In this document: positions 28,925 through 35,525 of the stretch, piece by piece | How the letters are laid out: every line of letters begins with the position of its first letter | Numbering within the stretch: position 1 is the first letter of the stretch | NCBI GenBank assembly: GCA_031275645.1 | Contig: JAISOL010000018.1 | Coordinates: forward strand, 1 to 35,525 | DNA from: Deltaproteobacteria bacterium | GTDB lineage: Bacteria; Desulfobacterota; Desulfovibrionia; Desulfovibrionales; Desulfovibrionaceae | Direction: 5' to 3' | DNA: 35,525 bases | Made by a program: the position numbers and the translations under genes | Notes under the pieces: generated by a model | The model's database searches: none | What the model saw: only the letters and a program-made list of their open reading frames with translations | What the model was told of the DNA's origin: nothing

Positions 28925-31900
28925 CTACCCGATCATAACGTCAATCACGGCGGAGGCTTTGTGGAACTCGGACATCAGGATCAGCTCGGAAATTTCCGCG
29001 ACGAGCTTCCCGGCGGAAGGCTCCAGAGGCGAGGAGTTCAGGCTCTCCAGCAATTCGTCTATGCTTTTCATGTCCTCTTCGGCCAGGGCTTTTTTCAGGA
29101 GAAGGAGCTTTTCCCGATCCGGGCGGGCGCCGCCGCCGGCATTGTCCTGCCTGTCTCGCATGCTTTCCCCGATTCTCTCCACCAGAGCCCCCAGTCCCTC
29201 GCAGAATTTCACCAGATGCGCGCGTATGGCCTGCGTGTCGCCGGCATTCCCGGCTTCTTCCAGGCGGGTGGCCATTTCAGCCAGTTCTTTCGCCCCTATG
29301 CTGGCTGAAGCGCTTTTCAGGGCATGCACCTGGGTGGTGAAAAGGCGTAAGGCCTCCTGGTCGCCGGCGGCGGGCATCGCGCGCAGCGCCTTGAGCCTGC
29401 CGGCGGCGTCCCGGCAATACAGGGAGAGCACATTGATGTAGCCGCTTTCCGAGCCGCCTGTGCCGGCGATTCCGGCTTCCACATCCAGCCCGGGAATATC
29501 CAGCTTTGAGCGGGAAGTCCGGGACGGCGCCGGCGCTTGCGCTCTGGCCGCGACCGGCAGGCGCTTGCCCGCGGGCAGCCATCTCTCCAGAATCCCCCTG
29601 AGTTTTAAAGCCTCTATGGGTTTGGGGAGATAGTCGTTGAAGCCGTTTTTCAGGAATATTTCCCGCACGCCGGAAAGAGCGTTGGCGGTGAGAGCGATTA
29701 TGGGGAGATTCCGGAAGCGCTCCCCCTCCATGGCCCGAATCCGCGCCGTCGCCTCCATGCCATCCATTCCCGGCATCATGTGATCCATGAACACAAGGTC
29801 ATATTCCTGTTCGCGCACTTTGAACACGGCTTCCTGCCCGCCGGAGCAGAGCTGCACTTCCATCTGATACAGCGAGAGAAAGCCCGCCGTCACCTGCAGA
29901 TTCGTATCTATATCGTCCACAACCAGCACTTTGGCCGCGGGCGCGATAAAATCCGCGCTGATTTTTTCCGGCCGCTGGAAACGAATTTCCGCCTCGTTCA
30001 GCATATTGGCCACAGAGACGCAATAAGCCGGCATGGTAAGGCCGCTCATACCCCGCCGCTCGGTGGAATCATCCAAATTCGCCAATAAAATCAGCTTTGT
30101 CCTCAGCCTTTCCTCCCTTACCGCCCGCTCGGCCCTGTCAAGGGCGTAAGAGGGGACAAAGGCGAAGGCCCAGCGCCCGCTCCGGAGTTCGGCCAGAAAG
30201 GCGTCAAGTTCAGGCGCGGCCATTGCCTCCACCCCAAGATTGTTCAGCGTCCGCAGTATGGAATCGGAGTAGCGCCTGAGCCTTGTATGAAAAAGCACGC
30301 TCTTTTTCTCCCGCTTTTCCACTTCGGCCAGAGGAACGGCCGTCTCAAAGGATTGCGGGAAGGTAAACCTGAAAAGCGACCCCTTTCCGTATTCGCTGCT
30401 CACGCTTATGTCGCCGCCCATGGCCCTGGAGATGCTTCTGGAGATCATAAGCCCCAGGCCGCTGCCTTCTATGCCCCGGTTGGATTTCGTGTCCAGACGG
30501 ATAAAACTGCTGAAAAGGCTCCCCATATCCTCTTTTTTTATGCCTATGCCGCTGTCGCGGACGTCAATATTCAGGACGATCGTGTGTTCTCCGGTGAATT
30601 CGCCGCTGACGTTCATGGCTATAAATCCTTCCCGGGTGTATTTGACGGCGTTGGAAAGCAGGTTGTTCAGCACTTCGCGGATGCGCGTCTCGTCGCCGAT
30701 CAGGCAGGCCGGGATGCGCGCGTCCACATTGGCCGTGAAGATAAGGGCCCGCTTGGAAATGCGCACCCGCGCGATGCTGATGGCGTCGTTGAGGACGGAG
30801 GCCAGCATATAGGGAGCGGCCTCGATTCTTAAATTGCCGGAGCCGATTTTTGACAGGTCCAGAATATCGTTGACAATGGAAAGCAGGTTTGTTCCGGATT
30901 TTTTGATGCCCGCGACGTATTCCAGAACCTTGGGCGGTTTTTCCTCATTCAGGGCCAGTTCGCTCATGCCGATGACGGCGTTCAGAGGAGTGCGGATTTC
31001 GTGGCTCATGCGGGCCAGAAAGGCGGATTTTTCGCGATTTTCTTCATCCGCCCGCATCCTGGCCCCGCTCAGGCGCAGCAGGATAAAGCTCAGGAGCATC
31101 GCCAGCGCGAGCCCCAGCAGGGAAAGAAGGGCGGCCGTGAAATGCAGGTCGCGGTAATAGGCGTAAAAAGGAACGACCAGCCCTATATTCCAGCCGTTGA
31201 ACATCTGCCGGAGAAAGAACACCGCCTCTGTGCCGTCGGTGTCCTTCAGCCTGAGGGAAACGGTTTTCTGAGCGGAAGGCAGTATGCTGTATATGCGGGC
31301 GTAATCGCCCCCGATCTGCCCCAGCGGCCGGCCGAGAAATTCGCTTTTGGAATGCCCCACCACAATCATGTGCTGGTTCGCGATTATGCCGTATCCGCCC
31401 GAATATGCCAACAGCGAAGGCGCGTAGGCGCTGAACCAGGAAAAATCCGCATCCAGAGCCAGGATGCCGCAATGTTCGCCGGTCTTGTCGTAAATGTTCC
31501 GCGCCGCCGAGAAGATCATGCTGCCGGCGCGCGCATCCGCATAGGGCACGGTATAGACAGTATCGACCCCGCCGGCGCGCGTGGCCGCGTCATACCAGGG
31601 CTGCTCCTGGGGCGTGTATTCCTCGCCCGGCTGAATTATGCCGGCGCTGTCGAAAAAATCTCCGCGTATATATGCGCGGATTCTGTAAAAAGACAACACT
31701 CCGGTTCTTTTCTGGCGTATCTGGCGGGCGGCCGGCGTGGGCGCCGTTTCCGAGCCGCCTGTGCTTTTTTTCTGGCGTATCTGACGGACGGCCCTGTTGA
31801 GATACTTCAGAATGTCCTCCTGGGATTCTCCCTTGTCCAGCATATCCCGCAGGTCGTTGCCCACCTGCCCCAGCACCAGATCCACCTCCGCCAGGTCGGC

Positions 31901-32068
31901 TTTGATGTTCGCCTCGGCGGCGAGCAAAGTTTCCTCCGCTCCGGTAAAAAGAGCTTTCGTCAAGATGTGGTTTATGGAGACGCAACTGATCAGCACAATC
32001 AAAAAAAACGCCAGAAAAATCAAAAACAGGTATAGCCGGTTCGCTTTAATCCGCTTTTTCCATTCCAT
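28925..32068 (-). CDS. Membrane hybrid histidine kinase with Cache-like sensor, receiver and Hpt domains
   Basis: A 1047-residue kinase. It has a membrane span at about 11-31, an extracytoplasmic dCache-like sensor (about 35-308, with EQPWYDAATRAGGVDTVYTV, then SAARNIYDKTGEHCGILALD), and a second span at about 310-332. HisKA follows with His355/356 in [20 protein letters not shown], HATPase ([24 protein letters not shown]), a receiver-like domain without Asp (about 588-692), a receiver with Asp762 in FMDHMMPGMDG, and Hpt with His915 in [14 protein letters not shown]. It resembles the PAS kinase at 23751-26483 from HisKA onward. The sensor holds a repeated RQIRQK 20 residues apart. The start at 32068 follows CAGGGGCGGACGGA. 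It heads the minus-strand signalling run, 111 bases after hom. Confidence 0.93.
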   Translation of the reverse strand: MEWKKRIKANRLYLFLIFLAFFLIVLISCVSINHILTKALFTGAEETLLAAEANIKADLAEVDLVLGQVGNDLRDMLDKGESQEDILKYLNRAVRQIRQKKSTGGSETAPTPAARQIRQKRTGVLSFYRIRAYIRGDFFDSAGIIQPGEEYTPQEQPWYDAATRAGGVDTVYTVPYADARAGSMIFSAARNIYDKTGEHCGILALDADFSWFSAYAPSLLAYSGGYGIIANQHMIVVGHSKSEFLGRPLGQIGGDYARIYSILPSAQKTVSLRLKDTDGTEAVFFLRQMFNGWNIGLVVPFYAYYRDLHFTAALLSLLGLALAMLLSFILLRLSGARMRADEENREKSAFLARMSHEIRTPLNAVIGMSELALNEEKPPKVLEYVAGIKKSGTNLLSIVNDILDLSKIGSGNLRIEAAPYMLASVLNDAISIARVRISKRALIFTANVDARIPACLIGDETRIREVLNNLLSNAVKYTREGFIAMNVSGEFTGEHTIVLNIDVRDSGIGIKKEDMGSLFSSFIRLDTKSNRGIEGSGLGLMISRSISRAMGGDISVSSEYGKGSLFRFTFPQSFETAVPLAEVEKREKKSVLFHTRLRRYSDSILRTLNNLGVEAMAAPELDAFLAELRSGRWAFAFVPSYALDRAERAVREERLRTKLILLANLDDSTERRGMSGLTMPAYCVSVANMLNEAEIRFQRPEKISADFIAPAAKVLVVDDIDTNLQVTAGFLSLYQMEVQLCSGGQEAVFKVREQEYDLVFMDHMMPGMDGMEATARIRAMEGERFRNLPIIALTANALSGVREIFLKNGFNDYLPKPIEALKLRGILERWLPAGKRLPVAARAQAPAPSRTSRSKLDIPGLDVEAGIAGTGGSESGYINVLSLYCRDAAGRLKALRAMPAAGDQEALRLFTTQVHALKSASASIGAKELAEMATRLEEAGNAGDTQAIRAHLVKFCEGLGALVERIGESMRDRQDNAGGGARPDREKLLLLKKALAEEDMKSIDELLESLNSSPLEPSAGKLVAEISELILMSEFHKASAVIDVMIG
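31711..31793 (-). repeat. Imperfect 23-bp direct repeat inside the kinase sensor domain
   Basis: TCTGGCGTATCTG occurs at 31711-31723 and 31771-31783, exactly 60 bases apart, with further similarity for about ten bases and a preceding T-rich tract. It encodes the two RQIRQK motifs. The intervening Gly/Pro/Thr-rich residues look like an inserted linker made by duplication. Confidence 0.65.
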
Positions 32069-32087
32069 TCCGTCCGCCCCTGCTCAG

Positions 32088-32110
32088 TCCGCAATCGTGT
32101 TCATTGCGGA
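32088..32110. promoter_or_regulatory. 8-bp inverted repeat between hom and the membrane kinase gene
   Basis: TCCGCAAT (32088-32095) and ATTGCGGA (32103-32110) are exact reverse complements with a 7-base spacer, in the 111-base gap. There is no T tract on either side, so it may be an operator or RNA hairpin rather than a terminator. No good promoter was identified in the gap. Confidence 0.4.
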
Positions 32111-32179
32111 ATTATGTTGACGTCTCTTTCGCGCCCGGCCATCCTTTGTCCTCATCAGAATTCCCCTTGCGGTCACAGT

Positions 32180-33511
32180 TCAGGCGGAAGGGGGCATGAC
32201 CCGGTAGCAGACCGGATCGGCGAAAAGAACGCCTGTGGCTTTCACCTGGGCCAAAGCCCTCGCCGCGTTCACGGGGGTTGTGGCGTGAGTCATGATCACG
32301 AGCGGCACTACATCTTTCTGCCCTCTCTGAATGGCCTGGGCAATGGAAATATCGTTTCCGGCCAGCACCGCGGCCACATCCCGCAGGACGCCCGGCCGGT
32401 CCAGGACCGTCAGCCGCATATAGTAACTGGCGCTTGTCTCCTGGGGGGGGAGTATCTCCGCCTGGGGCAGCTCCGGCAGAACATAGCCCAGGTTGTTGGG
32501 GCGGGCGCCTCTGGCGATCTGCAGAATATCGGCGGCCACGGCGCTGCCCGAGGGCAGGGAGCCGGCCCCTCTCCCGTGCAGAAAGACGGAACCCGCGGCG
32601 TTGCCTTCCACCCGCACGGCGTTGTAGGAGTCCCCCACGCTGGCCAGAAGGTAATTCCGGGGCACCAGGGTAGGGAAAACCCCGGCCTCCAGGCGCGGCC
32701 TTCCGCGCGAATTTTCCGCCTCCAGGCGGGCATAGCCCAGCAGCTTGATGTTGTAGCCGAATTCGCGGGCGAAGCCTATATCTTCCGGAGCCGTCCGGCT
32801 TATGCCCTCGACCGGCAGAAGAGAAAAAGGATAATCGACTCCCCAGGCCAGGCGTATAAGCAAAGTCAGCTTGTGGGCCGCGTCCAGCCCTTCCGTGTCC
32901 ATGCTGGGGTCGGCTTCCGCGAAGCCCAGTTCCTGGGCCTGCCTGAGGGCGAGATCAAAAGACATTCCCGTGGAGGTCATGGCGGAAAGAATATAGTTGC
33001 TGGTGCCGTTCAGAATTCCGAAAAGAGTGAGAATCCTGTTGGCCGACAATCCTTCCCGCAGGGTCTGCACAATGGGTATGGCGCCGCAGACGCTGGCTTC
33101 ATACCCCAGATGCAGGCCCCTGCGCGCGGCCAGGCGGAAGAGCTCTCCACCTTCTTCCGCCAGCAGGGCCTTGTTGGCCGTGACCACATGCTTGCCGGCT
33201 TCCAGGGCGCCCCGGATCAGCCGCCCGGCCTCTTCCAGGCCGCCCATGAGCTCGACTACCACCTCAATATCCGGATCCCGGATCAAATCGTCCATGTCGG
33301 CGCAAATTTTCGCCTGAGGGGGAAAAGGGCAGGCCCGCGCCCTGGCGGGATCGCGCACCAGGATGGAGCGTATGCGGATGGGCCGCTCGGAACGCAGCTT
33401 GAGATTATCCCGGTTCTCATCCAGAATCCTGGCCAGGCCGCGGCCCACTGTCCCGAAACCGGCCAGACCGAGGTTGAGCGGGCGCGCGCCGCTGTCCCGC
33501 CTAATCTCCAT
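32180..33511 (-). CDS. hom: Homoserine dehydrogenase with ACT domain
   Basis: Reduces aspartate semialdehyde to homoserine with NAD(P)H, at the branch to threonine and methionine. The 443-residue length is typical of monofunctional enzymes. It has a Rossmann start [71 protein letters not shown], and the catalytic-region [18 protein letters not shown]. The C-terminal ACT domain ([20 protein letters not shown]) suggests feedback by threonine. I chose the ATG at 33511, inside the aminotransferase end (11-base overlap) after GGGGGCGGAG. A run of eight G residues on the plus strand (32443-32450) lies in the coding sequence just before the ACT domain. Confidence 0.95.
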   Translation of the reverse strand: MEIRRDSGARPLNLGLAGFGTVGRGLARILDENRDNLKLRSERPIRIRSILVRDPARARACPFPPQAKICADMDDLIRDPDIEVVVELMGGLEEAGRLIRGALEAGKHVVTANKALLAEEGGELFRLAARRGLHLGYEASVCGAIPIVQTLREGLSANRILTLFGILNGTSNYILSAMTSTGMSFDLALRQAQELGFAEADPSMDTEGLDAAHKLTLLIRLAWGVDYPFSLLPVEGISRTAPEDIGFAREFGYNIKLLGYARLEAENSRGRPRLEAGVFPTLVPRNYLLASVGDSYNAVRVEGNAAGSVFLHGRGAGSLPSGSAVAADILQIARGARPNNLGYVLPELPQAEILPPQETSASYYMRLTVLDRPGVLRDVAAVLAGNDISIAQAIQRGQKDVVPLVIMTHATTPVNAARALAQVKATGVLFADPVCYRVMPPSA

Positions 33512-34685
33512 CTCCGCCCCCGGACAGAACTTTCCTGATTCCCCTGATGGCCTGTTTTGTCCTGTGTTGGTTCTCAATCAGGGCGAAACGCACGTATTCG
33601 TCGCCATAAGCTCCGAAGCCCAGGCCCGGGGAAACCGCCACATGAGCTTCGCGCAGAAGCAGCTTGGAAAATTCCACCGACCCCATTTTGCGGAATTCCT
33701 CCGGGATGCGCGCCCAGACAAACATGGTGGCCCCGGGCGGCGGCGTATCCCAGCCTATGCGGTTCAAGCCTTCAATCAGCCAGTCGCGGCGGCGGCGATA
33801 GGTCTCGCGTATCTCCTCCACGCAATCCTGCGGCCCGTTCAGGGCGACGGCGGCGGCGATCTGTATGGGCTGGAAAATTCCGTAATCCAGATAGCTTTTA
33901 ACGCGGGCCAGGGCATGCACGATTTCCCGGTTGCCGACGCAAAAACCGACGCGCCAGCCGGCCATGGAATAACTCTTGGACATGGAGTAAAACTCCACCC
34001 CCACTTCCTTGGCGCCTTCCGCCTGCAGGAAACTCGGCGGATTGCCCTCAAAGCCGAGGTCGGCGTAAGCCAAATCGTGGACGACCCAGATTTTGTGCTC
34101 ACGGGCGAAATCCACCACTTTTTGGAAAAATTCCGGAGTGGCCAGTTGGGTGGTGGGATTATGCGGAAAACTGATAATCAGCAGTTTGGGTTGAGGCCAG
34201 GTCTGGCGCGTGGCCTGGAGCAAATCTTCAAAAAAATCCCGATCGCGGCCAATGGGGATACGCCGCGCGTCCGCTCCGGCGATAATGGGAGCATAGGTAT
34301 GTATGGGATAGGTGGGATCAGGGGTAAAAACCACGTCGCCGGGCGAAAGCATGGCCAGGGAAAGATGCGCCAGGCCTTCCTTCACCCCGATGGTGGCCAC
34401 GGCTTCGCTGGCCGGATCAATGGAAACGCCGTAACGGCGCATGTAAAAATCGCTGATGGCCCTGCGCAGCCCGGGAATGCCGGCCGAGGCGGAATAGCGG
34501 TGATTGACCGGCTTTTGCGCCGCTTCCAGCAGCTTCTCCACAATATGCGGCGGCGTGGGCAGATCCGGATTACCCATGCTGAAATCCACAATATCAACAT
34601 TCTGACGCCTTAACTGCATCTTAAGTTCCCCCACCAAGGCGAAAACATAGGGAGGCAGACGCAGCATACGTGGAAATTCGCTCAT
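33501..34685 (-). CDS. Class I/II PLP-dependent aminotransferase (AlaC-like)
   Basis: A 394-residue fold-type I aminotransferase. It has [14 protein letters not shown] near the N-terminus, the [13 protein letters not shown] substrate region, [14 protein letters not shown], the PLP lysine in [15 protein letters not shown], and the C-terminal [17 protein letters not shown] with the carboxylate-binding Arg. The closest groups are AlaC alanine transaminases and LL-diaminopimelate aminotransferase-like proteins. The N-terminal [10 protein letters not shown] is typical of the former. It overlaps hom, so a role near aspartate-family amino acids is possible. The substrate is not certain. The ATG at 34685 follows CCAGGAGTTAAGGTA. 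Confidence 0.92.
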   Translation of the reverse strand: MSEFPRMLRLPPYVFALVGELKMQLRRQNVDIVDFSMGNPDLPTPPHIVEKLLEAAQKPVNHRYSASAGIPGLRRAISDFYMRRYGVSIDPASEAVATIGVKEGLAHLSLAMLSPGDVVFTPDPTYPIHTYAPIIAGADARRIPIGRDRDFFEDLLQATRQTWPQPKLLIISFPHNPTTQLATPEFFQKVVDFAREHKIWVVHDLAYADLGFEGNPPSFLQAEGAKEVGVEFYSMSKSYSMAGWRVGFCVGNREIVHALARVKSYLDYGIFQPIQIAAAVALNGPQDCVEEIRETYRRRRDWLIEGLNRIGWDTPPPGATMFVWARIPEEFRKMGSVEFSKLLLREAHVAVSPGLGFGAYGDEYVRFALIENQHRTKQAIRGIRKVLSGGGDGD

Positions 34686-34701
34686 TACCTTAACTCCTGG
34701 A

Positions 34702-34776
34702 AATTTAGAGCAGATTATATACTTTTGGGGGAGATAATACTTGCGATCCCCGGACCAGTCAATTTAGAGCAGATTA
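34702..34776. repeat. Two perfect 16-bp direct repeats upstream of the aminotransferase gene
   Basis: AATTTAGAGCAGATTA occurs at 34702-34717 and again at 34761-34776, 59 bases apart, at 17 and 76 bases upstream of the aminotransferase start in the divergent region. They could be operator sites for the aminotransferase-hom operon or remnants of the TAGAGC-containing intergenic family. Confidence 0.8.
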
Positions 34777-34846
34777 GAATAACGGACACAGGTTTTGCCG
34801 GCCGGAGGCGCGGAATTTTTTTGAATTAAAAAAATAAAACTTTCTG

Positions 34847-34890
34847 TTTACAAAATTTTTTAATTTATATAACAGGAACTATTACTAATA
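34847..34890 (+). promoter_or_regulatory. AT-rich promoter region of rubrerythrin with small palindrome
   Basis: TTTACA (34847-34852) and a TATATAAC stretch (34866-34873) form a plausible but short-spaced sigma-70 promoter. TATTA-C-TAATA (34880-34890) is a perfect 5-1-5 palindrome just downstream, a possible repressor site. The stretch 34810-34900 is far richer in A+T than the coding DNA on either side. Confidence 0.35.
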
Positions 34891-34913
34891 AAAAATGACA
34901 CGAGGAGGCTGCA

Positions 34914-35408
34914 ATGACTAAAACCGATAAAAACCTCATGGACGCTTTTGCGGGAGAATCTCAAGCCAACCGCAAATATCTGGCCTATGCCGCCCAGGCG
35001 GACAAAGAGGGCTTCCCCCAGGCGGCCAGGCTTTTCCGGGCCGCGGCGGCCGCTGAAACCATACACTCCCACGCCCACCTGCGCAACGCCGGCAAGGTGC
35101 GTGACACTCTGGGCAATCTCAGGGACGCCCTGGAGGGCGAAACCCATGAGTACACCAGCATGTACCCCCAGATGATCAAAGAAGCCCAGGAAGAGGGCAA
35201 CAAGGCGGTGGCCCAGTATCTTCAGTGGGTGAACAAAGTGGAGGAAGTACACGCCGGTCTTTACAAAAAGGCTCTGGACGCGGGCGGCAGGGCCGAAAAT
35301 GTGGACTATTATCTTTGTCCGGTATGCGGCTATACCCACGAAGGGCCTCTGTCCGGTAAGTGCCCGGTGTGCGGCGCTCCCGGCGCGAGTCTGAAAAAAA
35401 CGGATTAA
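34914..35408 (+). CDS. Rubrerythrin
   Basis: A 164-residue peroxide-reducing protein of anaerobes. The N-terminal ferritin-like four-helix domain carries the di-iron ligands: Glu in FAGESQANRKYL, Glu in AAAETIHSHAH, Glu in LEGETHEYTSMYP, and EVHAGLYKKAL. The C-terminal rubredoxin-like domain has two CPVCG knuckles (YLCPVCGYTHEG and GKCPVCGAPG) for one iron. The length is slightly shorter than the classic 191-residue form, as in many gut anaerobes. The start follows ACGAGGAGGCTGCA, a strong site. It is divergent from the aminotransferase gene and likely monocistronic. It detoxifies hydrogen peroxide using electrons from reduced rubredoxin or NADH systems. Confidence 0.96.
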   Translation: MTKTDKNLMDAFAGESQANRKYLAYAAQADKEGFPQAARLFRAAAAAETIHSHAHLRNAGKVRDTLGNLRDALEGETHEYTSMYPQMIKEAQEEGNKAVAQYLQWVNKVEEVHAGLYKKALDAGGRAENVDYYLCPVCGYTHEGPLSGKCPVCGAPGASLKKTD

Positions 35409-35431
35409 AGCATTTGGCTCTAGTTGCTTTA
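35406..35431 (+). terminator. Possible weak terminator after rubrerythrin
   Basis: TAAAGCA (35406-35412) and TGCTTTA (35425-35431) form a 7-bp stem with a 12-base loop, overlapping the stop codon and followed by ATTATTG. It is AT-rich, with no real T tract, so only a weak candidate. Confidence 0.3.
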
Positions 35432-35469
35432 ATTATTGAAATGTAGTAGATGGTCGGTCAGAGGTGAAC

Positions 35470-35525
35470 ATGAAAAGAAGAGATTTTTCAGCTTTTCTGA
35501 CCAAAATCTGCTCATTGAGTCCAAA
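35470..35525 (+). CDS. Possible 5' end of a further gene, cut by the window edge
   Basis: An ATG at 35470 follows AGAGGTGAAC and opens a frame that stays open to the last base, encoding MKRRDFSAFLTKICSLSPK. It is too short to assign. The start could be a twin-arginine signal or the N-terminus of a transposase-like protein; both are guesses. Confidence 0.3.
   Translation, partial: MKRRDFSAFLTKICSLSP

Overview
The window is a GC-rich bacterial chromosome segment. Its gene set fits a motile, anaerobic or microaerophilic delta-proteobacterium, most likely Desulfovibrionaceae (sulfate-reducer-like). Points in favour are a four-subunit 2-oxoacid:ferredoxin oxidoreductase, a MotA plus two MotB-like proteins leading into fliL-fliN-fliO-fliP-fliQ, a sigma-54 enhancer-binding protein, hybrid kinases with Hpt tails, an aminotransferase-homoserine dehydrogenase pair, and rubrerythrin. 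This taxonomic call is inference from gene content; there is no rRNA in the window.

Plus strand, 320-12643: central carbon and amino-acid metabolism. The order is putA (proline to glutamate), an NhaD-like Na+/H+ antiporter, a small DUF218 (YdcF/SanA-type) membrane protein, a CstA-family transporter, proB and proA (glutamate to glutamate semialdehyde), a terminator-like hairpin, then a tightly overlapping ferredoxin/alpha/beta/gamma oxoacid oxidoreductase operon.

12644-13181 is a 538-base gap with a palindromic repeat, a decayed-looking coding stretch, a perfect 7-1-7 palindrome and a well-spaced sigma-54-type promoter. 13182-18200 is a flagellar operon: stator genes motA, motB and a second motB-like gene, then fliL, fliN, fliO, fliP and fliQ. 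It is closed by a 305-base hairpin-rich gap. An imperfect 46-bp repeat occurs in inverted orientation on both sides of this operon.

Minus strand, 32068 down to 18506: seven closely spaced genes. In transcription order they are a membrane hybrid kinase with an extracellular sensor, a REC-HD-GYP cyclic-di-GMP phosphodiesterase, a FIST-domain sensor, a cytosolic PAS hybrid kinase, tsaB (tRNA t6A synthesis), a receiver-less sigma-54 activator, and a large secreted TPR protein. The first four look like one multi-input phosphorelay that lowers cyclic-di-GMP. They resemble FIST (NosP)/kinase/HD-GYP circuits known elsewhere, but here there are two paralogous hybrid kinases. This is the most interesting block in the window.

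The right end holds an aminotransferase and homoserine dehydrogenase pair (minus strand), an AT-rich divergent promoter region with a duplicated 16-bp motif, rubrerythrin (plus strand), and the possible first codons of a further gene at the edge. No tRNA, rRNA, CRISPR array or complete insertion sequence was recognised.
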